Origin: Serripes groenlandicus
Taxonomy: Eukaryota > Mollusca > Bivalvia > Cardiida > Cardiidae
DNA length: 64,000 bases
Reading direction: 5' to 3'
Assembly: GCA_031761405.1 (NCBI GenBank)
Contig: JASEVX010000003.1
Coordinates: 66,620,150 to 66,684,149 of the forward strand
Made by a program: the position numbers and the translations under genes. Under the pieces are notes generated by a model. That model ran no database searches and was not told the DNA's origin. It saw only the letters and a list, made by a program, of their open reading frames with translations. Every line of letters begins with the position of its first letter. The first letter of the stretch is position 1. Shown here piece by piece: positions 10,836-22,789 of this stretch.

Positions 10836-13015
10836 CGTCATCTGCATTTGTTTCAAAGTCATCATTTAGTGTCCATATGGTTTTGGTTACCAATACGTAT
10901 TAAAAACGCATGGCAGACGTCAATTGTTTATTTTTACAAAGTCTTCACTAAGTGTCCATATGGCTTTGGTAACCAATATGTCTTAAAAACGTATTGCAGA
11001 CGTCAACCTTTTATTTTTCAAAGTTTTCACTTAGTGTCCATGTAGTTTTGTTACCAATACGTATTGCAGACGTCATCAGTATTTGTTTCAAAGTCATCAC
11101 TTAGTATTCACATGGTTTTGGTTACCAATACGTAATAAAAACGCATGGCAGACGTCAACTTTTTATTTTTTCAAAGTCTTCACTTATTGTCAATATCTTG
11201 TTGGTTACCAATACGTTTAAAAAACGTATGGTGACGTGTACATATTTTTTTTTTCTAAGTCTTCACTTAGTGTCCATATGGTTTTGGTTACCAATACGTA
11301 TTAAAAACGCATAGCACACGTCAACTGTTTATTTCCTCAACGTCTCCAACTAGTGTCAATATGGTTTTAGTTACCAATACGTATTAAAAATGTATGGCAG
11401 ACGTCATCTGAATTCGTTTCAAAGTCATCACTAAGTGTCCATATGGTTTTGGTTACCAGAACGTATTAAAAACGTATGGCAGACGTCAACTGCTTATTTT
11501 TTCAAAGTCTTCATTTAGTGTCCATATGGTTTGGGTAACAAATACGTATTAAAATCGCATGGCAGACGTCCACTGTTTATTTTCTCAAAGTCTTAACTTA
11601 GTGTCCATATGGTTTTGGTTACCAATACGTATTAAAAACGTATTGCAGGCGTCATCTGTTTTTGTTTCTAAAGCTTCATTTTGTGTCCATATGGTTTTGG
11701 TTACCAATACGTCTTATAAACGTATGATAGACGTCTACTGATTTTTTTCAAACCCTTCACTTGGTGTCCATATGGTTTTGGTTACAAATACGTATTAAAA
11801 ACGCGTGGCAGACGTCAACTGTTTATTTACTCAAAGTCTTCACTTAGTGTCAATATGGTTTTAGTTACCAGTACGTATTAAAAACGTATAACAGACGTCA
11901 ACTGTATTTTTTTCGAAGTCTTTATTTAGTGTCCATATGGTTTTGGTATCCATTACGTATTAAGAACGTATGGCAGACGTCTTCTGTAATTATTTGAAAG
12001 TCTTCACTTAGTGTTCATATGGTTTTGATTACCAATACGTATTAAAAACGTATGGTAGACGTCTACTGTATTTTTTTCAAAGTCTTCACTTAGTGTCCAT
12101 ATGGTTTTGGTTACCAATACGTATTAAAACGTATTGCAGACGTCTACTATATGTCTTCACTTAGTGTCCATGTAGTTTTGGTTACCAATACGTATTAAAA
12201 ACGTATTGCAGACGTATACTATATGTCTTTACTTTGTGTCCATTTGGTTTTTGTAACCAATACGTATTAAAATCGCATGGCAGACGTCGACTGTTTTATT
12301 TCTCAAAGTCTTAACTTAGGGTCCATATGGTTTTGGTTACCAATACGTATTAAAAACGTATTGCAGGCGTCATCTGTTTTTGTTTCTAAAGCTTCATTTT
12401 GTGTCCATATGGTTTTGGTTACCAATACGTCTTAAAAACGTATGATAGACGTCTACTGATTTTTTTCAAACCCTTCACTTGGTGTCCATATGGTTTTGAT
12501 TACAAATACGTATTAAAAACGCGTGACAGACGTCAACTGTTTATTTACTCAAAGTCTTCACTTAGTGTCAATATGGTTTTGGTTACTAGTACGTATTAAA
12601 AACGTATGACAGACGTCAACTGTATTTTTTTCGAAGTCTTCATTTAGTGTCCATATGGTTTTGGTATCCATTACGTATTAAGAACGTATGGCAGACGTCT
12701 TCTGTAATTATTTGAAAGTCTTCACTTAGTGTCCATATGGTTTTGATTACCAATACGTATTAAAAACGTATGGTAGACGTCTACTGTATTTTTTTCAAAG
12801 TCTTCACTTAGTGTCCATTTGGTTTTGGTTACCAATACGTATTAAAAACGTATTGCAGACGTCTACTATATGTCTTTACTTTGTGTCCATTTGGTTTTTG
12901 TAACCAATACGTATTAAAAACGTATTGTAGACGTCTAGTATATGTCTTCACTTAGTGTCCATTTGATTTTGGTTACCAATACGTCTTAAAGCCGTTTGGC
13001 AGACGTCTTGCAGAC
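10836..13015. repeat. Satellite array, ~82-bp unit, about 26 units (copy B)
   Basis: The typical unit is tttcaaagtcttcacttagt, gtCCATATGGtttt, GGTTACCaATACGTATta, aaaACGTATggca, GACGTCaactgtattttt. Units differ by substitutions, and a shorter 70-bp form lacking the T-run occurs near 12,150-12,240 and 12,870-12,960. Each unit holds CCATATGG, GGTTACC, ATACGTAT and GACGTC dyads, plus an ATACGT...ACGTAT inverted pair. A higher-order repeat is present: the block around 11,559-12,060 recurs around 12,260-12,770. Small open frames in the array arise only from the periodicity. Confidence 0.95.
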
Positions 13016-13285
13016 GGCTATAGTGTTCCAATTTGCTCCGAAACGTATTAAGCACGTAGTACAAACGTCTTGCATACCAACACCCATAGGAGACGTTGCT
13101 GTCACCGAAACGAATGGTTCACTGGGTATAGATACTTAGGTATTCTGTTAGTAATGATACTGGCTTTGAATCATGTGATCAAGAACTTAATTGCTGTTAC
13201 ATAATTGGGTTTTTGCGCCATTTTTAACATTATTGCAATAATATGGCAGTACACTAACAAATAAGTACTTGGCTAGGAAATTAGC
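13016..13285. other. Array edge and unique sequence
   Basis: The array degenerates here (ttgcagacggctatagtg, gctccgaaacgtattaagca) into unique sequence ending ggctaggaaattagcc. The same edge is found at 21,040-21,315. No gene is visible. Confidence 0.7.
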
Positions 13286-13616
13286 CCAAGGAACATTTCT
13301 ACAAAATTATTTAAAAATCAGCCTGACACTTTCGGAGGAGAAGATTGTTTAAGTTCTCTCTTTTCACTAAAAAAAAACGAAAATCTCTATAATTGAATTT
13401 GAATGGACTAAAAGTGGAAAACATAGTGGCAAAAGGATAAATTGCTTGTTTTAAGTAATTTCGTCTTTTGTCACTATGTTTTCAAAAAGCTGTCTGCCGA
13501 AGAGGCGTCAGAAAGCGCCTATATGATTGAAAGGGTTAATAAACATTAAAATGTAATGATATTCTTTGTTATTGATAACCTGACCTGTTGCAGACAGAAT
13601 TGCCAACACTAACAAT

Positions 13617-14082
13617 CTAAAGCTCATAAAATAACAGTGTTTTGTGTTTTTCAATCCATAATGTAAAATCATCGAAGTTAAGTTTCACCACAGGACTTTT
13701 CGGCTCTTTTTTAAATGAACTATGCCTTCCAGGAGTTTCAAGGAATGGTCTTTCTTGTCTCAAGTTTTTCATAATTTTCATTTCATCTTCAACAGACGAA
13801 AGCGTTTTATGCTTCTGAGCCCACTTGATTACTGCCGTTTCCTTGTCAAAGTTATTGGTTACCTCGTCCGTCCCGAAAAAAGCACCACTTTGCTTCAATC
13901 ACAAAAGAATTGTCAGTGATATTGGAGCACATTGCACGCAAATGTCCCTTGAATAGTCGTACAAGATGTTCCATTTGTAAGTCTGCTGGTATAACTGTCT
14001 TACCAGTGTTTACAAAAAGACCATAACATGTTTCAGCTGCTTTCTGATCACTGAGAAGGGCTATTGATTGTGAATGAAGCTT
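13617..14082 (-). pseudogene. DUF6589-like protein fragment, copy C
   Basis: This is the third copy of the two-frame DUF6589-like fragment, with the same frame break near 13,885. The tail is identical apart from one replacement near its start (MKQSGAFF instead of MKRSGAFF). Keeping the identical disruption in all three copies shows that the break predates the duplications. Confidence 0.5.
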
Positions 14083-16089
14083 TCATTTATTTGACTAAAT
14101 AATATGTATTCTTGCAAAAAAATACAAATATGTTGCTTCTATACACTTTTCTTTTCATTTACTCCTATTTTTTAAACCTAGTTTTATGCCATGTGGTCAA
14201 CATATAGGTTATGCGAAATTAAAGGTAACGTTTATCCGAAATTACAAGGCATCCGAAATACGTCTACTTAACGAATGCGTTAAATTCAACGGTTAGCATT
14301 AAAGGCAATAAAATATGAAGTTACCAATGACTTCTTTGTTATAATATTCACACGAAAAAACTACTGCTATGAAAGTGCCCAGCAGACAACATTGACTTTA
14401 ACCGTAATACAATGGTCCTGTGGGAGCCGCCATTGTTCTAGTATGCCTGACCCGTAACATAGTGTAACATAGTGGTAGGGACAGGTAATCCAGACTAGTT
14501 AATTTGGGTGAACAACATTTTCTGTCAGGGAATACAATTGAATACAATTGAACTCGGACTAATCCTTAACTTTAATAATAATACTTTTGGTAATGGTTTC
14601 AGCCTTGAAAACTACATATTTCAATTTATATTCATATTAATTAATTAGTAAGACTGTATTACGACGAGTCTTTATGAAATATATTTGGCAAAGCTTCGTC
14701 ATAGCTCTATTAATTACATTAAAGATCCGTCATTTGCAGATTTAAACCGCTTTTGAAGATTCAATGTAACTTTGTTGTGGGCTCAAGATAACTGATAAGA
14801 GAAATACATTATAAAAAAATCTATTTTTTCTCAACCAAACCTAATACCGGGGTAACTCATTATAATCATCATGGCCAGTACCTGGTTATAATTTAGTTAT
14901 CATACCATCAAGTGTTGTAAAGCAACCTGGCCTTTAACTTCTATATATAATATAACTCAACGGGAGCTCTGTAAACTTGACACACAAGTTTTATTTCTTC
15001 TAATCCTGTTTAATACTACTGTTGATATGCTCTGAATATAAAGTTGTATTTAACAGGGGTATATTTAAAAATTTAACGCTTTCTGGTGCCTCTGCAAGAA
15101 ATTGCAAAAAATATGCAATTTCTCTTTTTGCCACAATGTTTTCCACTTGTTATCATAGGTTACCCATTCAATTATAGAGAATTTCATTCGGCTCGGGTAA
15201 TCTAAAACGTATACCTTATGTTTCTATCAAGTATCTACTCATGTATATCAGTGGAAAAATGAATACTGCATTATTACTGCATTATTTGACATGGAAATGA
15301 ATAACATGTCATTATAAACTCACAATATATATAATATCAGATTTAATTCAGTGTTTGATTAGAACTGTTTGTTTCGTTTTTAATGGGTTTAAAGACGCTT
15401 GCTTCGATAGTATTTCAGTCAATTTGCAACGCCCAGCTAATTACTGGCATAGGAAGACCAAAGAAGCCAACCTGTTCCTTCAGTCACAAGCGGGCACATA
15501 GGTAGAACCACCCACTAACTATAAGTCAGCCGGAAGACTTCCCCATATTAAAATCTGAACCAACCCAGACCAGGATCCAACCCACAAACAGTGGTGAAAG
15601 GCTATGGGGTTGTGAGTAGAAGACTGTAACAGAGAGTGGCGAGGGGCTTAGGTAGTGGTTGTGAGTCGAGGACTGTAACAGACATTGGTTGGGGCTTATT
15701 AAGTGGTTGTGAGTCGAAAACTGTAACAGACATTGATGAGGGGCTTAGTAAGTGTTTGTGAGTTGAAGACTGTAACCAGTTTGCAATACATACCCTGATT
15801 AGAACTGATTTCTCACTCACGACTCATTTGAGGAAATTATTTCAAGTTTATCCATTTTATAAAGAGAGAAACTGACACTTATTGCAACCCTGCAACAAAT
15901 TGTCGTGTGCATACTCTCGTCTATTGCAACTATAAAGTCCATCCTATTACATTGACAATTTGCGAAACAATTGGAGTATAGTCAACCAGCTTGGATCTGG
16001 ATCAGACACTGAGTAACTCGGTGATGATCTGGATCCAAGTTTTTTGCCAAAATACCAATCGTTAATGTAGTTGTGACTTGCGAGATAAG

Positions 16090-16255
16090 GGTTAACTCTT
16101 TCCCTCATATAGACGCTTTCTGACGCATCTGCAGCAGACGGCTTTTTGAAAACAGTGACAAATAAAAAATTGCACAAAACGTGCAATTTCTCCTTTTGCC
16201 ACATGTTTTCCACCTTTAGTCATAGCTTATTCATTCAATTATAGAGATTTTCCAC
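16090..16255 (-). mobile_element. Palindromic MITE copy (copy C)
   Basis: This is the counterpart of 5,610-5,775, with ggttaactctttccctcata, gacgcatctgcagcagacgg, ctttttgaaaacagtgacaa and a hairpin aaaattgcac...gtgcaatttc. Just beyond it (near 16,300) copy C joins directly to sequence that lies 1.8 kb further away in copy B. Confidence 0.7.
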
Positions 16256-17544
16256 TTTTTGACAAAATTTGTTCAAAGTCGTCTGCTTCATAATTGTTGT
16301 AATTGTACACGAAAATTATTGCCGAGTATATAATATATAGTTTAATAAACATTGTTTTCATGTTTTGGAAATTAAATCCCTCGTGAAAGAGATTCTTGCA
16401 TATTAAAACTTGTGCGCCATGCGCACTCGTTTTTATATCGCAAGAATCTTCCACTTGGGATTTAAATCCTGTATCATGAAAACCATGTTGATTAAACTCT
16501 CTATTTATAACCATTCTGTTCTCAGTTCAGTGGCACTGTGTAGGAATTTGCCTGTTTCTTTATAAGTACTTAGAAACTAGCTCAAACAAAATGGTATTCA
16601 TTGCACAAGAAAACCTTTCAAAATAAACTAAATGCGTTTAAGGAACTGGTCCCTTTTCAATACAATTACAATTGTTCGTTTTATATCAAGTCGCTCACCC
16701 TTCGCTCATAAAATGACATCATTTAGATTTACCAATCCTGTTTTACTTTTTCCAAGAAAGTGCGTACTTTCTTCATTATGGCCATGAACTGTATATATAT
16801 AAACGATAACCATTTTACCTACCGCGACGTTCAGATCTCGAACGTCTTTCACATGTAAAATTCCTCGTGTAACCTATATTCGTGATCCAAAAGAGCCATA
16901 CGGGTGATTAAAAGACAAGTAGAGCTCTAGCTATGGGTAGATTTATATATTAGTTATCTCAGAATAAACATAATTCTAACTTTTTAACGGTTAAAAAGAA
17001 GCTAGCATATTCTTCTTTCAAAGTTTCACGCGCGCCAAACAGTGCGGGAATGCTAATTACTGGCTTCATACAGGGTGGCAATATTCCATTGATCGTTACA
17101 CACATTTTGTAATTATCATAGTATGTATTGGCATGCACAGATATACTTGACGGCCTATATTACCTGCAATTCCAGACAAAACAGCTACAACACTTTTGAT
17201 TCGGAATCATCCACTATCGTTTCCTCCAATATGGCGGCAGCCTCGATTTCAGTTAAAGTACCCGGATGTAACGTGACAGTTTGATGACGTTTTACAGACG
17301 TCACTGCACGAATATGTGAATAAAACGCATCCATATATGATTCAGTAAAAATTTATTCTGAAGATGTTCTATTTAGACTCTGTGTAATAAGGAATTATTT
17401 TATTTCCCATTTTTAGAAATGTGGCAATTGAAAATTTCATATTTTATAGCTATCTATAGTGTAACAATTAAGCATGTTATTTGTTAAATTAAGTGTTCGA
17501 TTATCAGTATGTTTTTAAAATGAGGTGCAAATTAAACGTCTACT

Positions 17545-17725
17545 ACATTTGTTTCAAAGTCTCCACTTATTTAAAATGTCCATATGTTTTTGGTTACCAA
17601 TACGTACTAAAAACGCATGGCAGACGTCAACTGGTTTTTTTTTTCAAAGTTTTCACTTAGTGTCCATATGGTTTTGGTTACCAATACGTATTAAAAACGT
17701 ATGGCAGAAGTCAAGTGTATTTTTT
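17545..17725. repeat. Satellite, 82-bp type, two units (copy C)
   Basis: These are two units equivalent to 8,853-9,025, in the same orientation as the array at 19,345-21,050. Confidence 0.85.
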
Positions 17726-18148
17726 TCCAATGGTTTGGGTGAGTGTATACATATCAAAATCCCCATGGTTCAAAAAATGCATAGTACTCAAATTTCCTAT
17801 GGCTAAAATGACAGGGTATTCAAATTCCCACGATGGGTAGTCAAACTCCCCATGACAAAAGTGAAAGACTATTCAAAGGTGTTGAAGATGAAAATGTGTT
17901 CAATTAGAAAACCGGACGTGTCAATATGTCTTCTTTGTTGTCTGATGAAAACTTATGTATGTAGGAAAGGGAATATGCTAATATAAGCCAAGTGAAAGCC
18001 AAATGAAATAATGAGCAAATTTAATCATTTTAATTCATAAATATGCATCATTTAATTTAATTGTGCAGAAATTATAGATAATATGAAAAAGTTTAAAAAC
18101 TGTTTTATCAAATAAATCATATACTGCAAGCACTGTTTTTATTCTATT

Positions 18149-19344
18149 TCAGCACATTTCCACATTAGCACAAGTCCACAAAATCACATGGCATTTCAAA
18201 CACCGAGTTAATTTTATTCTTATCACATGTTGAATACGCGACAGAATTTCCGCAAGGAACTTGGCACCACTCACATACTGAACACATAGGTATTTTAGCC
18301 TCTGCTGATGTGCGTGTTTTGCCTTCTTAACACGTTTCATCGTCGGTTCACCAAGGTCACACCGAAGAATGTCAGCTGCCACCATAAATTGTTGCATCTT
18401 TTCAAACACATTTCACTACATTCCAAAGAGAAGGGTTGTTATGTCCCACCAGATGTTTAAATGAATAATTCACGAGTCGCACTGATTATTTGTGCAGTCC
18501 TGGTATTCAATGGTGGCACTGTGTACATTCCAAAGTACTGGGCGTATGGCATATTTATGAATCTAGGCGATAAGCGCCGGAACCTCATATGCCCGCTTGC
18601 TGACATTACTGCACGAAATGAGCCGTTCACACAATTTGAGTCAAAGTACTCCACCAGGCACTGCAGTTGTTGAGGGGCTTGTTCGCGAAAGACCGCCATG
18701 CCGTCTATCACGTCGTTGGATGGCAGAATTGCAAGATCATCAAGCTTTGCGCAGAATGTCCTAACCTCATCATCATTGTTATAGTCAGACTGCAAACCCT
18801 CTAATTGAACTCTTCTCCAGCCTGCAGGCAGGTAGCCTCGGTTAGATGGTATAGAAGCATCCCTGTATATGAATGTTGTATGTGAAGACAGTTCTGACGG
18901 CATTGTGTATCGCTACCTCGTAGTCTGCCAGGATGCACTCTGGGTTTGGTCTAATACCTCGCTGCAGACACACATCTAGTGGGGGAAGTCAGCATCTCTT
19001 CATATAGTCTGTTGCTTATAGGGCATGCAAGAGTACGTAGACATCTGAGGCACAACAGTAACTGAGGGGCACACGAATCACGAACAGTTGCTGGAGCTGA
19101 GAGGGGATGATTGTTGAATGTGTACCGTCCATGAACCAGCTTGCGCTTTCTAGAAAGCGGAGACTGTCACAGTGGCAAACATGAGGATACGGCTATCTGG
19201 CGAATCGTTGTCATATATGACATTGGTTAAAAAAAAACAGGGAATAGAACAGGAATGTCACGGATTGTGGATGGATCTTTTGGTGCCGTACCCTTCGAAG
19301 CACATCGCACAGTTTGCTTCAGAAGCCTGACAGGACCAGCAGCA
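18149..19344 (-). pseudogene. Mutator-like (MULE) transposase relic, copy C
   Basis: This is a second copy of the broken MULE transposase. The long open stretch at 18,903-18,457 has three substitutions relative to copy B (SLPSNRG to SIPSNRG, VQSEGL to VQLEGL, AVISAS to AVMSAS). It is followed by the same downstream piece (18,409-18,149) with GEPTMKRVKKAKHAHQQRLK. The N-terminal part (19,128-19,335) is present once. Frame changes are shared with copy B, so the gene was already dead when duplicated. Confidence 0.8.
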
Positions 19345-21050
19345 ACGTCATCTGCATTTGTTTCAAAGTCATCATTTAGTGTCCATATGGTTTTGGTTAC
19401 CAATACGTATTAAAAACGCATGGCAGACGTCAATTGTTTATTTTTACAAAGTCTTCACTAAGTGTCCATATGGCTTTGGTAACCAATATGTCTTAAAAAC
19501 GTATTGCAGACGTCAACCTTTTATTTTTCAAAGATTTCACTTAGTGTCCATGTAGTTTTGTTACCAATACGTATTGCAGACGTCATCAGTATTTGTTTCA
19601 AAGTCATCACTTAGTATTCACATGGTTTTGGTTACCAATACGTAATAAAAACGCATGGCAGACGTCAACTTTTTATTTTTTCAAAGTCTTCACTTATTGT
19701 CAATATCTTGTTGGTTACCAATACGTTTAAAAAACGTATGGTGACGTGTACATATTTTTTTTTTCTAAGTCTTCACTTAGTGTCCATATGGTTTTGGTTA
19801 CCAATACGTATTAAAAACGCATAGCACACGCCAACTGTTTATTTCCTCAACGTCTCCAACTAGTGTCAATATGGTTTTAGTTACCAATACGTATTAAAAA
19901 TGTATGGCAGACGTCATCTGAATTCGTTTCAAAGTCATCACTAAGTGTCCATATGGTTTTGGTTACCAGAACGTATTAAAAACGTATGGCAGACGTCAAC
20001 TGCTTATTTTTTCAAAGTCTTCATTTAGTGTCCATATGGTTTGGGTAACAAATACGTATTAAAATCGCATGGCAGACGTCCACTGTTTATTTTCTCAAAG
20101 TCTTAACTTAGTGTTCATATGGTTTTGGTTACCAATACGTATTAAAAACGTATTGCAGGCGTCATCTGTTTTTGTTTCTAAAGCTTCATTTTGTGTCCAT
20201 ATGGTTTTGGTTACCAATACGTCTTATAAACGTATGATAGACGTCTACTGATTTTTTTCAAACCCTTCACTTGGTGTCCATATGGTTTTGGTTACAAATA
20301 CGTATTAAAAACGCGTGGCAGACGTCAACTGTTTATTTACTCAAAGTCTTCACTTAGTGTCAATATGGTTTTAGTTACCAGTACGTATTAAAAACGTATA
20401 ACAGACGTCAACTGTATTTTTTTCGAAGTCTTCATTTAGTGTCCATATGGTTTTGGTATCCATTACTTATTAAGAACGTATGGCAGACGTCAACTGTTTA
20501 TTTACTCAAAGTCTTCACTTAGTGTCAATATGGTTTTGGTTACTAGTACGTATTAAAAACGTATGACAGACGTCAACTATATTTTTTTCGAAGTCTTCAT
20601 TTAGTGTCCATATGGTTTTGGTATCCATTACGTATTAAGAACGTATGGCAGACGTCTTCTGTAATTATTTGAAAGTCTTCACTTAGTGTCCATATGGTTT
20701 TGATTACCAATACGTATTAAAAACGTATGGTAGACGTCTACTGTATTTTTTTCAAAGTCTTCACTTAGTGTCCATTTGGTTTGGGTTACCAATACGTATT
20801 AAAAACGTATTGCAGACGTCTAGTATATGTCTTCACTTAGTGTCCATTTAGTTTTGGTTACCAATACGTATTAAAAACGTATTGAAGACGTCTACTATAT
20901 GTCTTTACTTTGTGTCCATTTGGTTTTTGTAACCAATACGTATTAAAAACGTATTGTAGACGTCTAGTATATGTCTTCACTTAGTGTCCATTTGGTTTTG
21001 GTTACCAATACGTCTTAAAGCCGTTTGGCAGACGTCTTGCAGACGGCTAT
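19345..21050. repeat. Satellite array, ~82-bp unit, about 21 units (copy C)
   Basis: The unit and orientation match 10,836-13,015, but there are fewer units, and around 20,470-20,500 and 20,740-20,960 they are joined differently. This shows copy-number change by unequal exchange after duplication. Confidence 0.95.
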
Positions 21051-21317
21051 AGTGTTCCAATTTGCTCCGAAACGTATTAAGCACGTAGTACAAACGTCTT
21101 GCATACAAACACCCATAGGAGACGTTGCTGTCACCGAAACGAATGGTTCACTGGGTATAGATACTTAGGTATTCTGTTAGTAATGATACTGGCTTTGAAT
21201 CATGTGATCAAGAACTTAATTGTTGTTACATAATTGGGTTTTTGCGCCATTTTTAACATTATTGCAATAATATGGCAGTACACTAACAAATAAGTACTTG
21301 GCTAGGAAATTAGCCTT

Positions 21318-21425
21318 GTCCTAGGGCAAGGGCAAACCACCTTGTCAGTTGCAAATAAGGATCGGACCCGGGACGCCGGTTCCAAATTTCTTGACGCTTC
21401 CCTCTCGGCCACGGCGGTGAGCTTA
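21318..21425 (-). mobile_element. tRNA-derived SINE-like fragment
   Basis: On the minus strand the sequence reads gccgtggccgagagggaagc...ggaaccggcgtcccgggtccgatcc. TGGCCGAGAGGG resembles an A box and GGTCCGATCC a B box, at tRNA-like spacing. It does not fold into a complete tRNA by eye and is followed by non-tRNA sequence, so a tRNA-related SINE head is more likely than a tRNA gene. Confidence 0.45.
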
Positions 21426-22780
21426 AAGCCTAGCTTGGTCAATATTATTTCTGATCATGTTAAAGATCGGGAGTTATTTCTTCCTAATCGAACATAGACA
21501 AATACACAGCTCGGATAAATGTACAAAATTACGTGTACAATATTTTCGTGTAGCTTTTCTCATAACGAACAACATGGACGTAAACGAAAAATGCGGTTAA
21601 AATAGATCCACTTGCATAATTTATGTTGAGTGACAAAATGCCACATTAAAACATATTTCAACCCCTTTAATGACAGTGGTTACCTTTAAACCTTTCTCAA
21701 AGGTAACACAGTTGCAGCAGATGACTTTGAAATCCACTAAAAAATGTCTTTAAAAGAAAGTATTATCATGAATACAGTTGTGAACATTGTAGCAAAAAGA
21801 AACATTACTCATTCTAAGCTGAAATAGCTTAAGCGATCATCCTCACAGTATTGCGACGACCTTCACTATTCATCTACATGTAAAGTGCCATTCCTCGTTA
21901 CCTTCGTCGGTAGCGACGCCGGCTTTCAATCCAGGGATTGTGAGTTTCATCTCTTCCAACATTTTTATCAACGTTTGGCAAATGTTACTGTGACAATGTA
22001 ATTCGTCTACCATCAATGGGTTAATTGTATATATGTAGAAAAGCAGCCAGTTGCTTTTGTGTGGAATACTGGTGTGAGAAAGCAAGAAAACACATCGGTA
22101 GATAAACTGGTCTCTCGCGTTCGAGGCGAACGGTTTAACCACTACATCACCCAGGCGGTCCGGAAGTTAATAGCAACAACGATTATAACGTTTTAAACCA
22201 ATCGTTGATTATGAGTGTTCTTCAATATCTTCAAGATCAATTGACCGATTAAATGACGAATCGGGAAGATCTTCATCTGACTGCACAGAGGCTCAAGCTG
22301 GTCTGGATCTTCGCTGATCGTTGATCGGCAATAACAACGGTAGATGAACGTTCGAACTGGCCAATTTATACAGGGATAATGCATAAATCCTTCTTATTCC
22401 AATTGATAGTGTTCTCATAAGTTCGTTCAAACGTAAGAGACATCGGGCATGTATATGTATATTACTGGAAAAACATATAAGAATGCATAAATAATGAAAA
22501 CATGTACATTATTTAATAATTTTGACCATTTTCACATTGCATTATCTGTTGTAGGATACCAACATACCTAGAGGCAAACCAAGAGCACCACAAAAGACTA
22601 TGTAAAACACAGAATTAAGACGGAATGATTCATTTGTGAACTGTTGTGTGTTGAGAACTGTGAAACAATTGTTCTATCAAGGAACAGACCAGACAATTAA
22701 AATCAAATTAAATAGTTAGGTCTATACATCTGCGTGTTTAATTGGTTTGTGTTCCGTCTGTGTGTTTGAGGAATCACTTA
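21426..22780. other. Noncoding stretch with MITE and SINE relics
   Basis: A partial MITE of the cagcagatgactttgaaa...acattgtagcaaaaagaaac type lies at about 21,713-21,810. At 21,890-21,945 tcggtagcgacgccggcttt and agggattgtgagttt resemble the tRNA-like SINE head at 53,515, with a decayed B box. On the minus strand at 22,170-22,110, gggtgatgtagtggttaaac resembles another tRNA-like A box. No gene is supported. Confidence 0.45.
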
Positions 22781-22789
22781 TGTATAGGA

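Larger units (their letters stand above)
2610..13285. repeat. Segmental duplication, copy B
   Basis: This 10.7-kb unit begins with the last 166-bp repeat (caaggaacatttctacaaaa) and ends at ggctaggaaattagcc. Copy C starts immediately after it with the same caaggaacatttctac sequence, so B and C are in direct tandem. B contains the DUF6589-like fragment, MITE palindromes, a 1.8-kb stretch (about 5,819-7,610) missing from C, the MULE relic and the 82-bp satellite. B also carries a 207-bp internal duplication at 10,411-10,823 that C lacks. Confidence 0.9.
13286..21315. repeat. Segmental duplication, copy C
   Basis: The unit follows copy B directly and repeats it in the same order: MITE, DUF6589-like fragment, inverted MITE, short tandem repeat, MULE relic, satellite, and the closing ggctaggaaattagcc. 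Relative to B it lacks about 1.8 kb (B 5,819-7,610), the 207-bp MULE duplication and several satellite units, and it has a ~17-base insertion near 17,761. Differences are scattered at the level of roughly one to a few percent by eye. Confidence 0.9.

Noticed and set aside
10848..12599. Several 60-66-codon open frames with FWLPIRIKNAWQTS-type repeats
   Set aside because: These are translations of the 82-bp satellite, and the frames recur with its period in copy C.
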